NCBI GenBank assembly: GCA_036500605.1
Contig: DASYBU010000021.1
Span: 248,001 to 312,000 of the forward strand
DNA length: 64,000 nt
From: JAFALK01 sp036500605
GTDB lineage: Bacteria > Pseudomonadota > Gammaproteobacteria > Burkholderiales > Burkholderiaceae_C
Reading direction: 5' to 3'
Numbering within the stretch: position 1 is the first letter of the stretch; each line of letters begins with the position of its first letter. This document shows positions 48,989-58,500 of this stretch, one piece after another. The translations under genes and the position numbers were made by a program. The notes under the pieces are model-generated. The model did not search any database, was not told where the DNA came from, and saw only the letters and a list, made by a program, of their open reading frames with translations.

Positions 48989-50250
48989 TGCTGCAGGTGC
49001 TGCCGATCACCGCCGCCCTGCTGCTCGCCGGCGCTGTGCTGGTGACGATGGCGTTAGCGGAACCGCTGGTGCGGCGCCTGCCGCTGTCGCCCGCGCTGGT
49101 CTACCTGCTCTGCGGGTGGCTGGCCGGCTGGCTCGCCACGCCGCCGCTGCCCGATCTGGACCTGGAGATGCAAGCCCCGCTGATCCGACTGCTCAGCGAG
49201 ATCGCGGTGCTGCTTTCGCTCTTTGCGATCGGCCTGAAGATCCGCGTGGCCGCCACCTGGCCGGCCTGGCGCGTGCCGGTTTTGCTCGCCACGGTCGGCA
49301 TGATTTGGTCCGTGGCGCTGGCCACGCTCGTGGCCTGGCTGCTGCTGCCGCTGTCCTGGCCGCTGGCGCTGCTTTTGGCGGCCATGCTCGCGCCGACCGA
49401 CCCGGTGCTGGCCTCCGACGTGCAGATCCACCACCAGGACGACCGTGACGGCCTGCGCGTGGCGCTCAGCGCCGAGGGGGCGCTCAATGACGCCACCGCC
49501 TACCCCGTGGTGATGCTGGCCCTGGGCCTGCTGGGCATGCACGAGCTCGGCGACCACGGCAGCCGCTGGCTGACGCTCGATGTGATCTGGTCCGTGGCCG
49601 CCGGTGGCGCCTTGGGCGTGGCCTGCGGGCGCGGCCTGGGCTGGGCGATGCAGAGAAAGCTCGAGGCCGGCGCGCAGCCCGATTGGGATGAGTTGCTCTA
49701 CCTCGGCGCCATCGCCCTCACCTACGGCCTGGCCCTGGTCCTGCAGGTCTCGCCCTTCCTGGCCGTGTTTGCCACGGGGGCGACCTTGCTGCGCCAGCAC
49801 CCGGCCGAGAAACCCGAGCCGGTGGCGCGCGAGCTCGGGGATCAGCTGCAGAATTTTGGCGCGCATTGCGAACGGCTGGTCGAGGTGCTGATGGTGCTGC
49901 TGATCGGCGCGGCGCTGCCGCACATCAGCTGGAGCCTGGGCGTCGTGGGCTTTGCGCTGCTGATGCTGATCGTGGTGCGCCCGGCCAGCGTGTTCCTGAG
50001 CCTGCCGCGTTCCGTGCTGCCGCCGGTGCAGCGCAATCTGGCCGCCTGGTTCGGCATCCGCGGCGTCGGTTCGATCTTTTATCTGACCATGTCCATGCAG
50101 CAAGGCGTGGGCGGCATCTCCGCGGAGGTTCTTGTATCCGCCTGTCTCAGTTGTATCGCCTTGTCCATCGCCTTGCATGGGATTTCATCCACACCCCTGA
50201 TGAGCTTCTACCAAAACCACCGAACGTCTCGACGCAAACGCACCGCCTGA
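48988..50250 (+). CDS. CPA-family cation/proton antiporter (NhaP-like)
   Basis: Integral membrane protein of 420 residues with about 12 hydrophobic helices. The ion-binding helix reads LLAAMLAPTDPVLASDVQ, in which the TDP motif is characteristic of NhaP/CPA1 exchangers, and SAEGALNDATAYP is the second conserved helix. It probably exchanges Na+ or K+ for H+. Start ATG 48988 overlaps the clsB stop (TGATG), so lipid synthesis and ion exchange are co-expressed, consistent with an envelope or osmotic-stress operon (inference). Confidence 0.9.
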   Translation: MLQVLPITAALLLAGAVLVTMALAEPLVRRLPLSPALVYLLCGWLAGWLATPPLPDLDLEMQAPLIRLLSEIAVLLSLFAIGLKIRVAATWPAWRVPVLLATVGMIWSVALATLVAWLLLPLSWPLALLLAAMLAPTDPVLASDVQIHHQDDRDGLRVALSAEGALNDATAYPVVMLALGLLGMHELGDHGSRWLTLDVIWSVAAGGALGVACGRGLGWAMQRKLEAGAQPDWDELLYLGAIALTYGLALVLQVSPFLAVFATGATLLRQHPAEKPEPVARELGDQLQNFGAHCERLVEVLMVLLIGAALPHISWSLGVVGFALLMLIVVRPASVFLSLPRSVLPPVQRNLAAWFGIRGVGSIFYLTMSMQQGVGGISAEVLVSACLSCIALSIALHGISSTPLMSFYQNHRTSRRKRTA

Positions 50251-50303
50251 CGAGGCGCCCTCCTACAAATTCAGCCATGCAGCACTGCTAGCCTAGTGCT
50301 TGC

Positions 50304-52961
50304 ATGAAGCTGCCCGCCACAAAACTCGTTTCCCTGCAGACTTATCTCTGCGCCGTGATGCTGGTCGCCACGGTGCCGCTGGCGCTTTTGCTGGCCTACC
50401 AGGTCTTCAGCAGCCTGCAGACGCAGCACCAGCGCATGCGCGACGAATTGCAGCGTACGGCCCTGCTGGTGACATCTTCCGTCGAGCACGATCTGGAAGC
50501 GCGGGCGCCGGGCACCCGTTCCGTCGCCCGCTCAGACACCGCCCACTGGCAGCGCCTGCTCGACAGCAGCGCCCCGCCCGGCGGCTTCATCCAGCTCAGC
50601 GACAGCAGCGGCCGGCCGATCTCGGCTTCCGAAGGCGTGTCGCTGCTGGCTTCCTCCGATTCCGCCCTCTACAGCGTCACCCAGACCGTGCCGGGGACCG
50701 ACTGGCGCATCGACGTGAGCGTGCCCGCCGCCGTGCTCGACGACGCGGAGCGCCGCATGCTGCTGGCGGCGATGGCCACCATCGCGGCCGGCCTGCTGCT
50801 GGGCCTGGGCCTGGCGACGCTGGCGGCACGCCGCATCAGCGACCCGCTGCGCGAACTGGCCACCGGTGGCCCCGGGCCCGCCCGCCGCACACGTGTGCAG
50901 GAGGTGGCCTGGCTGCGCGAGGCGCTGACCGAGAGCCAGACCCAGCAGGCGCAGGCGCAGGCCAGCCTGCAACGCAAGGCGACCGAGTTCGAGACCCTGT
51001 TTGCCAGCACGCCGATCGGTTTGGCCGTGCTGCGCGAAGGCGTGGCCGAGGACATGCGCAACGCCGCGATGAGCCTGCTCTTCGCCCACGGCCGAACGCT
51101 CTACCTCGACGGACAGCCGCTTGCCCGCGATCAGCAGCCGCTGCAGCGCGCGGCTGCCACCGGCCAGCCCGTGGGCCCGCTGGAGCTGGAGTTGCGCGAG
51201 CGCGGCGATCTCGGCGACGGCAAGGCCCCGCGCCATGTGCTGATGCAGGCCGTGCCTTTGCTCGACGCCAACGGCCAGGTGCAGGGCGCGCTCGAAAGCG
51301 CGGTCGACATCACCGCGCGCAAAACGGCCGAGCAACGCGTGCTGCAGGCCGATCGGCAATTGCAGGAAAGCCAGCGCCTGATCGACTTGGCGCAGGAAGC
51401 CGGCGAGGTCGGCTTCTTCAGCATCGACGCCGGCGCCACGACCTGGACGCCGGGGCAGGCGCGGCTGTTCGGCTTTGACGGCCTGGCCGGCTCGCCCGGC
51501 TCAGCAGGCTCTCCCGGTACGCTCGGCGATCTGCTGGAGCGCATCCACGAGGAGGATCGCAGCGCGGTGGAAGACGGCCTGCGCGCGATGGTCGAACACC
51601 GCCGCGACCGCAGCACGCTGGAATTCCGCGTCAATCTTCCCGATGGCGGCACGAACTGGCTCTCGAGCCGCGTGCTGATGAACTTTGATGGCGAGGGCCG
51701 GCCGCAGCAACTGGTCGGCGCCACGCTCAACGTCAACGAACAGAAGAGCCTGGAGCTCGAACGCCAGACGCTCGCCTCGCTCGAACAGCGCGCGCGCATC
51801 GAAGCCGAGGCCGCCAACCGCGCCAAGGATGAATTCATCGCGATGCTCGGGCATGAGCTGCGCAACCCGCTCGGCGCGATCGGCTCGGCGGCCGAGGTGC
51901 TGAACCAGCTTTCCAGCGGCGCCAATGTGGTCAACGAGCGCGTGGACATCGACCTCGGCGTCAGCGCACGCGCCATCATTGCAAGGCAGACGAACCATCT
52001 CGCGCGGCTCGTCGACGATCTGCTCGATGTCGGCCGCGTCATCTCGGGCAAGGTGATCCTGCATCGCCAGCCCTTCGACCTGGCCGCGCTGATGGAACGC
52101 GCGGTCGAGAACTTCCGCGTCACCGGCGCTCTTGAGCACCACGATGTGCGGGTACACAGCGCTGAGGTCTGGGTGGAGGCTGACAGCACGCGGATCGAGC
52201 AGGTGATCAACAACCTGCTGGGCAACGCGCTCAAGTACACACCGGCGGGGCGGCGCATCGAGCTCACGCTGCAATCGCACAACGGCCACGCCTTCATCGA
52301 GGTGCGCGACGAAGGCGACGGCATCTCGCCCGTGCTGCTGCCACATGTGTTCGATCTGTTCGTGCAGGGCGAGCGCTCGCTCGACCGCGGCGCGGGCGGC
52401 CTCGGTATCGGGCTGACACTCGTGCGCCGACTCGTGGAAATGCACGGCGGCACCGTCACGGTCGAGAGCTCGCCGGCCGGCAGTACTTTCACCGTTCAGC
52501 TGGCCGAGCTTCCCGCCAATGTGGTGTCGTCGTTCGTGCCGGCGGCCTGCGAGCCCGAGGCGCACTGCCGCCTGTGCCGCGTGCTGGTGATCGAAGACAA
52601 CGAGGATGCGCGCGACACCTTGCGCACCCTGCTGGAGCTTGACGGCCACAGCGTGGCCACGGCCGAGACGGGCCCGCAAGGCCTCGATCTGCTGCTCGGC
52701 GAACGGCCCGATGTGGCCATCGTCGACATCGGCCTGCCCGGCCTGAGCGGCTTCGAGCTCGCCAAACTTTGCCGACGCGCCGGTTATGCGGGCCAGTTGC
52801 TCGCGCTCTCCGGCTACAGCAGCGATGCCGATGTGGCGCAAGCCCTGCGCAACGGCTTTGACGCGCATCTGGCCAAGCCCGTCGATTCGCAAAGGCTGCG
52901 CCGGCTCATGGCCGATGCGCCGAATGTGGCGGCGGCCCATGCAAACGCGCACGGCGGATGA
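50304..52961 (+). CDS. Hybrid sensor histidine kinase/response regulator
   Basis: 885-residue membrane sensor. There are two membrane segments (about residues 14-32 and 152-172) enclosing a roughly 120-residue periplasmic domain. Two PAS-like regions follow (about 224-340 and 350-475), then a HisKA dimerisation domain with phospho-histidine H517 (MLGHELRNPLGAI) and a HATPase domain (NNLLGNALKYTPAG; DEGDGI; GGLGIGL). A C-terminal receiver has D808 (VAIVDIGLPGLSG). A TCCTACAAA element lies about 34 bp before the ATG. The NtrC-type regulator downstream is the likely cognate output (inference); its 3' end overlaps glsB antisense by 56 bp. Confidence 0.94.
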   Translation: MKLPATKLVSLQTYLCAVMLVATVPLALLLAYQVFSSLQTQHQRMRDELQRTALLVTSSVEHDLEARAPGTRSVARSDTAHWQRLLDSSAPPGGFIQLSDSSGRPISASEGVSLLASSDSALYSVTQTVPGTDWRIDVSVPAAVLDDAERRMLLAAMATIAAGLLLGLGLATLAARRISDPLRELATGGPGPARRTRVQEVAWLREALTESQTQQAQAQASLQRKATEFETLFASTPIGLAVLREGVAEDMRNAAMSLLFAHGRTLYLDGQPLARDQQPLQRAAATGQPVGPLELELRERGDLGDGKAPRHVLMQAVPLLDANGQVQGALESAVDITARKTAEQRVLQADRQLQESQRLIDLAQEAGEVGFFSIDAGATTWTPGQARLFGFDGLAGSPGSAGSPGTLGDLLERIHEEDRSAVEDGLRAMVEHRRDRSTLEFRVNLPDGGTNWLSSRVLMNFDGEGRPQQLVGATLNVNEQKSLELERQTLASLEQRARIEAEAANRAKDEFIAMLGHELRNPLGAIGSAAEVLNQLSSGANVVNERVDIDLGVSARAIIARQTNHLARLVDDLLDVGRVISGKVILHRQPFDLAALMERAVENFRVTGALEHHDVRVHSAEVWVEADSTRIEQVINNLLGNALKYTPAGRRIELTLQSHNGHAFIEVRDEGDGISPVLLPHVFDLFVQGERSLDRGAGGLGIGLTLVRRLVEMHGGTVTVESSPAGSTFTVQLAELPANVVSSFVPAACEPEAHCRLCRVLVIEDNEDARDTLRTLLELDGHSVATAETGPQGLDLLLGERPDVAIVDIGLPGLSGFELAKLCRRAGYAGQLLALSGYSSDADVAQALRNGFDAHLAKPVDSQRLRRLMADAPNVAAAHANAHGG

Positions 52962-53205
52962 GCGATGCAATGGCTGCCACCACCGACAACAGCGCTGCCG
53001 CGCCGAGCGACGCCACGGCGAAGGCCGCCAGGCTCGATGGCCCGGCCACCAGCGGCGAGAGCAGCCAGCCCGCCAGCAGCGCGCCCAAGCCGCCTAACGC
53101 GATGTGCACCAGCACAAGCTCCCGCCTGCCCGTACGCAAAAGCATGCTGACCATCCAACCAATCAATCCTCCAACGAGAAGCCAGGCCATCAGATTGCCG
53201 ATCAT
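52906..53205 (-). CDS. GlsB/YeaQ/YmgE family membrane stress protein
   Basis: 99-residue membrane protein of the transglycosylase-associated (GlsB/YeaQ) family: MIGNLMAWLLVGGLIGWMVS, then HIALGGLGALLAGWLL and a third hydrophobic helix. Members are induced by general and acid stress. A strong GGAGG ribosome-binding site and a sigma-54-like promoter sit immediately upstream. The gene is wedged in opposite orientation between the kinase and regulator genes, with its 3' end inside the kinase gene. Confidence 0.85.
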   Translation of the reverse strand: MIGNLMAWLLVGGLIGWMVSMLLRTGRRELVLVHIALGGLGALLAGWLLSPLVAGPSSLAAFAVASLGAAALLSVVAAIASLIRRARLHGPPPHSAHRP

Positions 53206-53232
53206 GAAGGGGACCTCCGAACACAGCTCGAC

Positions 53233-53248
53233 GGCAAACGGTGTGCCC
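53233..53248 (-). promoter_or_regulatory. Sigma-54 promoter candidate for the GlsB-like gene
   Basis: GGGCACACCGTTTGCC on the minus strand has GGCAC, N5, TTGC at correct spacing. The -12 GC is 29 bp before ATG 53205, giving a short leader that still includes GGAGG. Confidence 0.6.
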
Positions 53249-53274
53249 GCTCACCCTCACCGAGGGGAAGCCCC

Positions 53275-54747
53275 ATGAGCCATGTCCTGATCGTTGACGA
53301 CGACGTCGACGCGGCGAGCATGCTGGCCGCCCTGGTCGCGGCCGAAGGCTTCACCGTCGCCTGCGTGCACCGTCTGTCAGACGCCCGTGCCCAGCTCGCC
53401 ATGCAGCCGCCCGACCTCGTGCTGCTCGACCTGCACCTGCCCGACGGCAATGCGATGACGCTGTTCGATGATCCCGGCCTGCTCGCGCAATCGCAGGTCG
53501 TGCTGATCACCGGACACGCCAGCATCGAGACCTCGATCCAGGCCCTGCGCCTCGGCGTGGCCGACTACCTGATCAAGCCGCTCAAGCAGACGCAGCTCAA
53601 GGGCATCCTCTCGCGCGTGGTGCGGCCTTCGGTGATGCGAGCGGAGCTGGCCGATGTCGAGGCCGAATGGCAACGCAGCGGGCGCTTCGGCCATTTGTGG
53701 GGCCGCACGCCGACCATGCAACTGGTCTATCACCAGGTCGCCCGCGTGGCCGCTACGGCCGTCTCGGTGCTGATCACCGGCGAGAGCGGCACCGGCAAGG
53801 AAGTGGTGGCGCGCACGCTGCACGACCTGAGCCGCCGGCGCGGCCAGGCCTTCCTCGCGGTCAACTGCGGCGCGATCTCTCCGCACCTGATCGAGAGCGA
53901 AGTCTTCGGCCATGAGAAAGGCAGCTTCACCGGCGCCGAGCGCCAGCACCAGGGCTTCTTCGAGCGCGCCAACGGCGGCACGCTGTTCCTCGACGAGATC
54001 ACCGAGATGCCGGCCGAGCTGCAGGTAAAACTGCTGCGCGTGCTCGAAACCGGCACCTACATGCGCGTGGGTTCCACGCAGGCGCAGGAGGCCGACGTGC
54101 GCATCGTCGCCGCCACCAACCGCGTGCCCGAACATGCGGTCGCCACCGGCAAGCTGCGCGAGGATCTGCTCTACCGCCTGAACGTCTTCCCGATCGCCCT
54201 GCCTCCGCTGCGCGCCCGCCGCGACGACGTGCCGCTGCTCGCCGAGCAGTTCCTCGTCGATATCGGCCACAGCGAAGGCGGCCCCAAGCGCTTCACGCCC
54301 GCAGCGCTCACCAAGCTCGCCGCCTACAGCTGGCCCGGCAATGTGCGCGAGCTGCGCAACGTCGTGCAACGCAGTTATGTGATGAGCGACGGCGGCCAGA
54401 TCACCGATGAATGGCTGCCCAGCGATACGCTGGATCGCAGCGTTATGGGTGAGACGGCGGAGGGTGGCTCTGCTGCTGCTGCTACTGCTGTTTCAGCTGG
54501 GGCCTCGCCGTTCACCAACTCCTTGTCGTCGTCGTCGTTGTCATCATCATCAGCACCGACCGTGACGATCACGGTCGGCAGCACGATGGCCGACGCCGAA
54601 CGCCAGATCATCCTGGCGACGTTCGCGCATTTCAAGAACCAGCGGGAGAGAACGGCGTCGGCGCTGGGGATCAGCTTGAAGACGCTTTACAACCGGTTGA
54701 GGGAGTATGCGGAAAAGGGAGACGGGGCGGGACTGTCCAAGGATTGA
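53275..54747 (+). CDS. NtrC-family sigma-54-dependent response regulator
   Basis: 490-residue activator. The receiver domain has acceptor D52 (LLDLHLPDGNAM). The AAA+ domain has Walker A GESGTGKE near 169, the sigma-54-contact loop GSFTGA (216-221; Ser for the usual Ala) and Walker B GGTLFLDEI. A low-complexity Ala/Ser linker (about 400-430) precedes a Fis-type HTH (TASALGISLKTLYNRLREY). The start follows GAGGGGAAG at 53261-53270. It should turn on -24/-12 promoters, several of which lie nearby; its kinase is probably the hybrid kinase upstream. Confidence 0.95.
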   Translation: MSHVLIVDDDVDAASMLAALVAAEGFTVACVHRLSDARAQLAMQPPDLVLLDLHLPDGNAMTLFDDPGLLAQSQVVLITGHASIETSIQALRLGVADYLIKPLKQTQLKGILSRVVRPSVMRAELADVEAEWQRSGRFGHLWGRTPTMQLVYHQVARVAATAVSVLITGESGTGKEVVARTLHDLSRRRGQAFLAVNCGAISPHLIESEVFGHEKGSFTGAERQHQGFFERANGGTLFLDEITEMPAELQVKLLRVLETGTYMRVGSTQAQEADVRIVAATNRVPEHAVATGKLREDLLYRLNVFPIALPPLRARRDDVPLLAEQFLVDIGHSEGGPKRFTPAALTKLAAYSWPGNVRELRNVVQRSYVMSDGGQITDEWLPSDTLDRSVMGETAEGGSAAAATAVSAGASPFTNSLSSSSLSSSSAPTVTITVGSTMADAERQIILATFAHFKNQRERTASALGISLKTLYNRLREYAEKGDGAGLSKD

Positions 54748-54790
54748 AGGCATGCGCAAAACCTGGCGCGTGTCCGACACCAAGCGACGA

Positions 54791-55132
54791 TCAGAGCATC
54801 GCGAGCAGTTCTGAGGCCACCGCCTCGAAAGAGGAGAACGCTTCCGCATATTCCACTTCCTCGCCCTCGTAGATGAGCGGCAAGAGGATGACTTTGATGT
54901 CGATGTCCTCGGACATCCGGGCAATCAAGCGATGCGCCTTGGAGAGGCAGGTGCCGCCGGCGAACACCAGTTGAATGCCGTCGTCGATCTTGCTCAGTTC
55001 GCCCTTTTTTAGCCCCTTGAAGTGCCCATGGGATACCTTGAGATTGCTCAACGCGGCTAGGACGTCCGTGACGTGAATGTCCTTCTCTGCAGTCTGCAGC
55101 GGCAAGCCCCCGAGATCCCCGCAACGGCACAA
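54791..55132 (-). pseudogene. Remnant of an AbiEii/AbiGii-type nucleotidyltransferase toxin
   Basis: A 113-codon frame keeps the N-terminal core of the AbiEii family: EKDIHVTDVLAAL, the nucleotide-binding VFAGGTCLSKAHRLI and SEDIDIKV. Full-length proteins run to roughly 300 residues, and here the frame ends about 30 residues after the active-site Asp pair. No ATG with a ribosome-binding site is visible (the frame opens at TTG), and no AbiEi antitoxin gene is adjacent. I read it as a decayed toxin or phage-defence gene. Confidence 0.7.
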
Positions 55133-55407
55133 GCCTTTGCGTGATGCCAGCGCTCCGCGGGCACCTCACGGGAACACCGCTGACCGGCATCTCCGGCCGT
55201 CTTGCGACGGAATCCGTCCGAACCCGCATTCGCAGTCGATCAACAAGCAGCCCGGCCATCAAAAATGGTAGCGTGAGCATCGCTGCTCGCGCCTTGCATG
55301 GCGATCCAGCTCAGCCTCCGCCCGGGGCGCGAGGGGTTGGCCGTGTTCCTCGTAGACATCGAGGAAACCGGACACAAAGAACCACTAAACAACGCTTTGT
55401 CTTGTTC

Positions 55408-55428
55408 TGGCAACGTCAAGGGTTGCCA
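55408..55428. promoter_or_regulatory. Operator-like palindrome 1 upstream of the TonB-dependent receptor
   Basis: TGGCAAC-N7-GTTGCCA, perfect 7-bp arms, about 30 bp upstream of the -10-like TATAGT. Confidence 0.5.
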
Positions 55429-55468
55429 CCGATTTCTCTTGACTTCATTGTGAATCTATAGTGAATTG

Positions 55469-55490
55469 GTTGCGCTACCATTTGCGCAAC
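55469..55490. promoter_or_regulatory. Operator-like palindrome 2 upstream of the TonB-dependent receptor
   Basis: GTTGCGC-N8-GCGCAAC, perfect 7-bp arms, immediately downstream of TATAGT where transcription would start. That is a typical repressor position. Confidence 0.5.
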
Positions 55491-55552
55491 AAACACTAAA
55501 CGACACACGTTCGTCAAAGTGGCCCTCAAGGGCCCGATTCAGGAGACAAGAC

Positions 55553-58500
55553 ATGCGCAACATCCACCGGCCGCCCTGCGGCCAGTCCCTGCACGGCCGC
55601 AAGGTGGCGCTCGCCACCACCTTGCTGGCCGGCCTGATTTCCCAGGCTTATGCCCAGCAGGCAGCGGCCCCGGCCGGTGCGGCTTCGGCCCCCAGCAGCG
55701 CGGCAAGCCCGGCCAACACGCCCACCGCCGCCGAGGCCAAGCCGGCCACCAGAGCGCAGGCCAATGAGGAACTGCAGAAGGTCGTCGTAACCGGCATCCG
55801 CGGTGCCCTGCAGTCTTCGCAGTTCCTGAAGCAGAACGCCGACCAGATCATCGATTCGGTGACGGCGACCGACATCAACGCCCTGCCCGACCGCAGCGTG
55901 ACCGAGACCCTGCAGCGCATCAGCGGCGTCACGGTGGACCACTTCCTCGCCGACGATGATCCGGATCACCCGTCGGGCGAAGGCAGCGGCGTGCTGATTC
56001 GCGGCCTGCCCTATGTGGCCAGCCAGCTGAACGGCCGCGAGAGTTTCTCGGCCAACAATGGCCGCTCGCTCGGCTTCCAGGACGTGCCGGCCGAACTGAT
56101 GGCCGGCGTGGACGTGTACAAGAACCCCTCCGCGGAAATCATCGAAGGCGGCATCGGCGGCACGGTCAACCTGCGCACGCGCATGCCTTTCGACAGCAAG
56201 GGCCGCGTGATGGCGTTCTCGCTCGGTGCCAACCGGGGCGACATGGCCAAGGAGACCAAGCCCTCGGCTTCGGCCCTGTACAGCAACCGCTGGAATACCC
56301 AGGCCGGCGAGTTCGGCGCGCTGGTCGACGTCGCGTATTCAAGACTGAGCACCCGCAGCGACGGCATCCAGACCAACCCCTACGTGCTGCAGCCCGCCAA
56401 CAACCTCGGCGCCTGCCCGTGCGAGCCCACGTCGGCCGCCGGCTCCGGCTCGGTTGCCGTCCCGGGCGACATCAACTGGTCCGAGCAGCAGATGCAGCGC
56501 AAGCGCGTCGGCATGTACGGCGCCGTGCAATGGAAGCCGAACGACGACCTGGAATTCTCCAGCCAGCTCTTCCGCTCCAACTACAAGCTGCAGTGGAACC
56601 AGCACTGGGTGCAGACCAACGAAAGCAACTACTACAACATGGTGCCGATGCCCGGCACCGCGTTCACCTACGGTGCCAACGGCGTCTTCCAGAACGGCAC
56701 GATGTTGGCCAGTTCGTGGAAGGGTAGTCCTGGTGCAGCGCCGACGGTCAACCACGGGGACTATTCGGACGGGACTCCGCTCGGTGGCGCCAACTACTAC
56801 GCCGACAACCGCCTCAACACGCAATCGACGAGCACGACCGACTGGTCGAACAACGTCAAGCTGCGCATCAACGACCGCTTGAAGGTGAGCGCCGATCTGC
56901 AGTTCGTCAGGTCCACCTCCGACACGCTGGACTTCTCGGTCTACAACCAGTTCTTCATGCCGGCGTCCACGGTGAACGTGCAGGGTACGCCCAGCCTCGT
57001 GCTGACCAATCCGACGTACCTCTACACGCCCAACAAGGGCAGTGTCGTCACCACCGACCCGAACAGCCTGGCCGACCCGACGAACTACTATCTCGGCGCC
57101 GCGATGGACCACATCCAACGCGACACCGGCACGCAGAAAACGCTTCGACTCGACGGTGAATACGACATCGACGGCGCCTGGCTTCAGTCCGCCAAGTTCG
57201 GCGTGCGCGTGACCGACCGCGACGCGCACAGCAACAACACGAACAGCAGCTACAACTGGGGCCCGATCAGCCAGGTCTGGATGGGTGGCGCCACGCCCGC
57301 GACGCTGCAATGGATCACCAAGCTGCCGGCTGGCATGCAGCAGCAGTGGACGATGAGCAACTTCTATCACGGTGCCAACCTGCCGACCACGCTGTGGTTC
57401 CCGAGCATGTCGCTGGTGTCGAATTACGCGGCGGCCGCCAAGTTGCTGCAGCCGTATGAGATCGCCGCAGGCGGCTGGTGCCCGCAAGGCACCACCGACG
57501 GCTCCTGCACGCCCGGTTCGCCGATGAGCGACAACAGCATGAAGGAGAAGACGCAAGCCGTTTACGGTTCGCTTTATTTCGGCAATGACAGCGCGCTCGG
57601 CGTGCCGGTTGACGGCAACCTCGGCCTGCGCGTCGTGCACACCAGCGTGCATGCCAATGGCTCGGTCACGTTCCCGTCGAGCTCGTCCATCACCGGCGAT
57701 TCCAGCTCCATCACGCCGGCTCAGATGGCGCTGTTCAACGTGCCCACGCAGCCCATCGACGGCAGCACCAGCTACACCGATGTGCTGCCCAGCCTGAACC
57801 TGCGCTTCAAGCTGGCCAAGGACCTGCAGCTGCGCCTGGCCGCCTCCGAGGCCATGACGCGCCCGGACATCACCCAGCTCAACTCGTACATGAAGATCGG
57901 TTCGTCGTGGTCCGCGGCCTCGGGCCAGCAGGCCACCTTCGCCGGCTTCACCGCGGGAACGGGCGGCAATCCTGCCTTGAAGCCGATGCGGGCCAACCAG
58001 TTCGACCTGGCGCTCGAGTGGTACTTCTCGAAGACGGGTTCGCTGTACGGCACGGCCTTCGAGAAGAAGATCAAGGACTACGTCACCACCGAAACCTCAT
58101 CGCAAACCATCATGGGCCAACCCGTGGCCGTGACCGGTCCGGTGAACGCCGGCGATGGCACCGTGAAGGGGCTTGAGGTCGGCTATCAGCAGTTCTTTGA
58201 CTTCCTGCCGGGCTTCCTCAAGGGCTTCGGCGTGCAGGCCAACTACACCTACCTGCAAAGCAGCCTGATCAGCAACACGACCTCGTGCGACCCGAACCAC
58301 GGCAATGGCTCGTGTGCTTCAGACTCCCTCGTCAAGAACCCCGCGTTGCCGATGGCAGGCCTGTCGCCGCACAGCTTCAACCTCATCGCGATGTACGAGA
58401 ACTCGGACTGGTCCGCACGGCTGGCCTATTCATGGCGCAGCAAGTACCTCATCACGTCTGAGGATTCCGGCGATACCTACCTGCCGATGTGGAACGCGGC

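Larger units (their letters stand above)
55133..55552. other. 420-bp intergenic region before the TonB-dependent receptor
   Basis: No gene was recognised; the + strand frame 55142-55461 has no family resemblance or ribosome-binding site. The right half is AT-richer than the rest of the window and carries a -10-like TATAGT (55457-55462) and two operator-like palindromes. Confidence 0.65.

Noticed and set aside
50532..52492. Long minus-strand frames opposite the hybrid kinase
   Set aside because: They oppose well-defined HisKA/HATPase/receiver motifs and have shadow composition.
55142..55461. 106-codon plus-strand frame before the TonB-dependent receptor
   Set aside because: No ribosome-binding site, no resemblance, and it overlaps an AT-richer region with operator-like palindromes.
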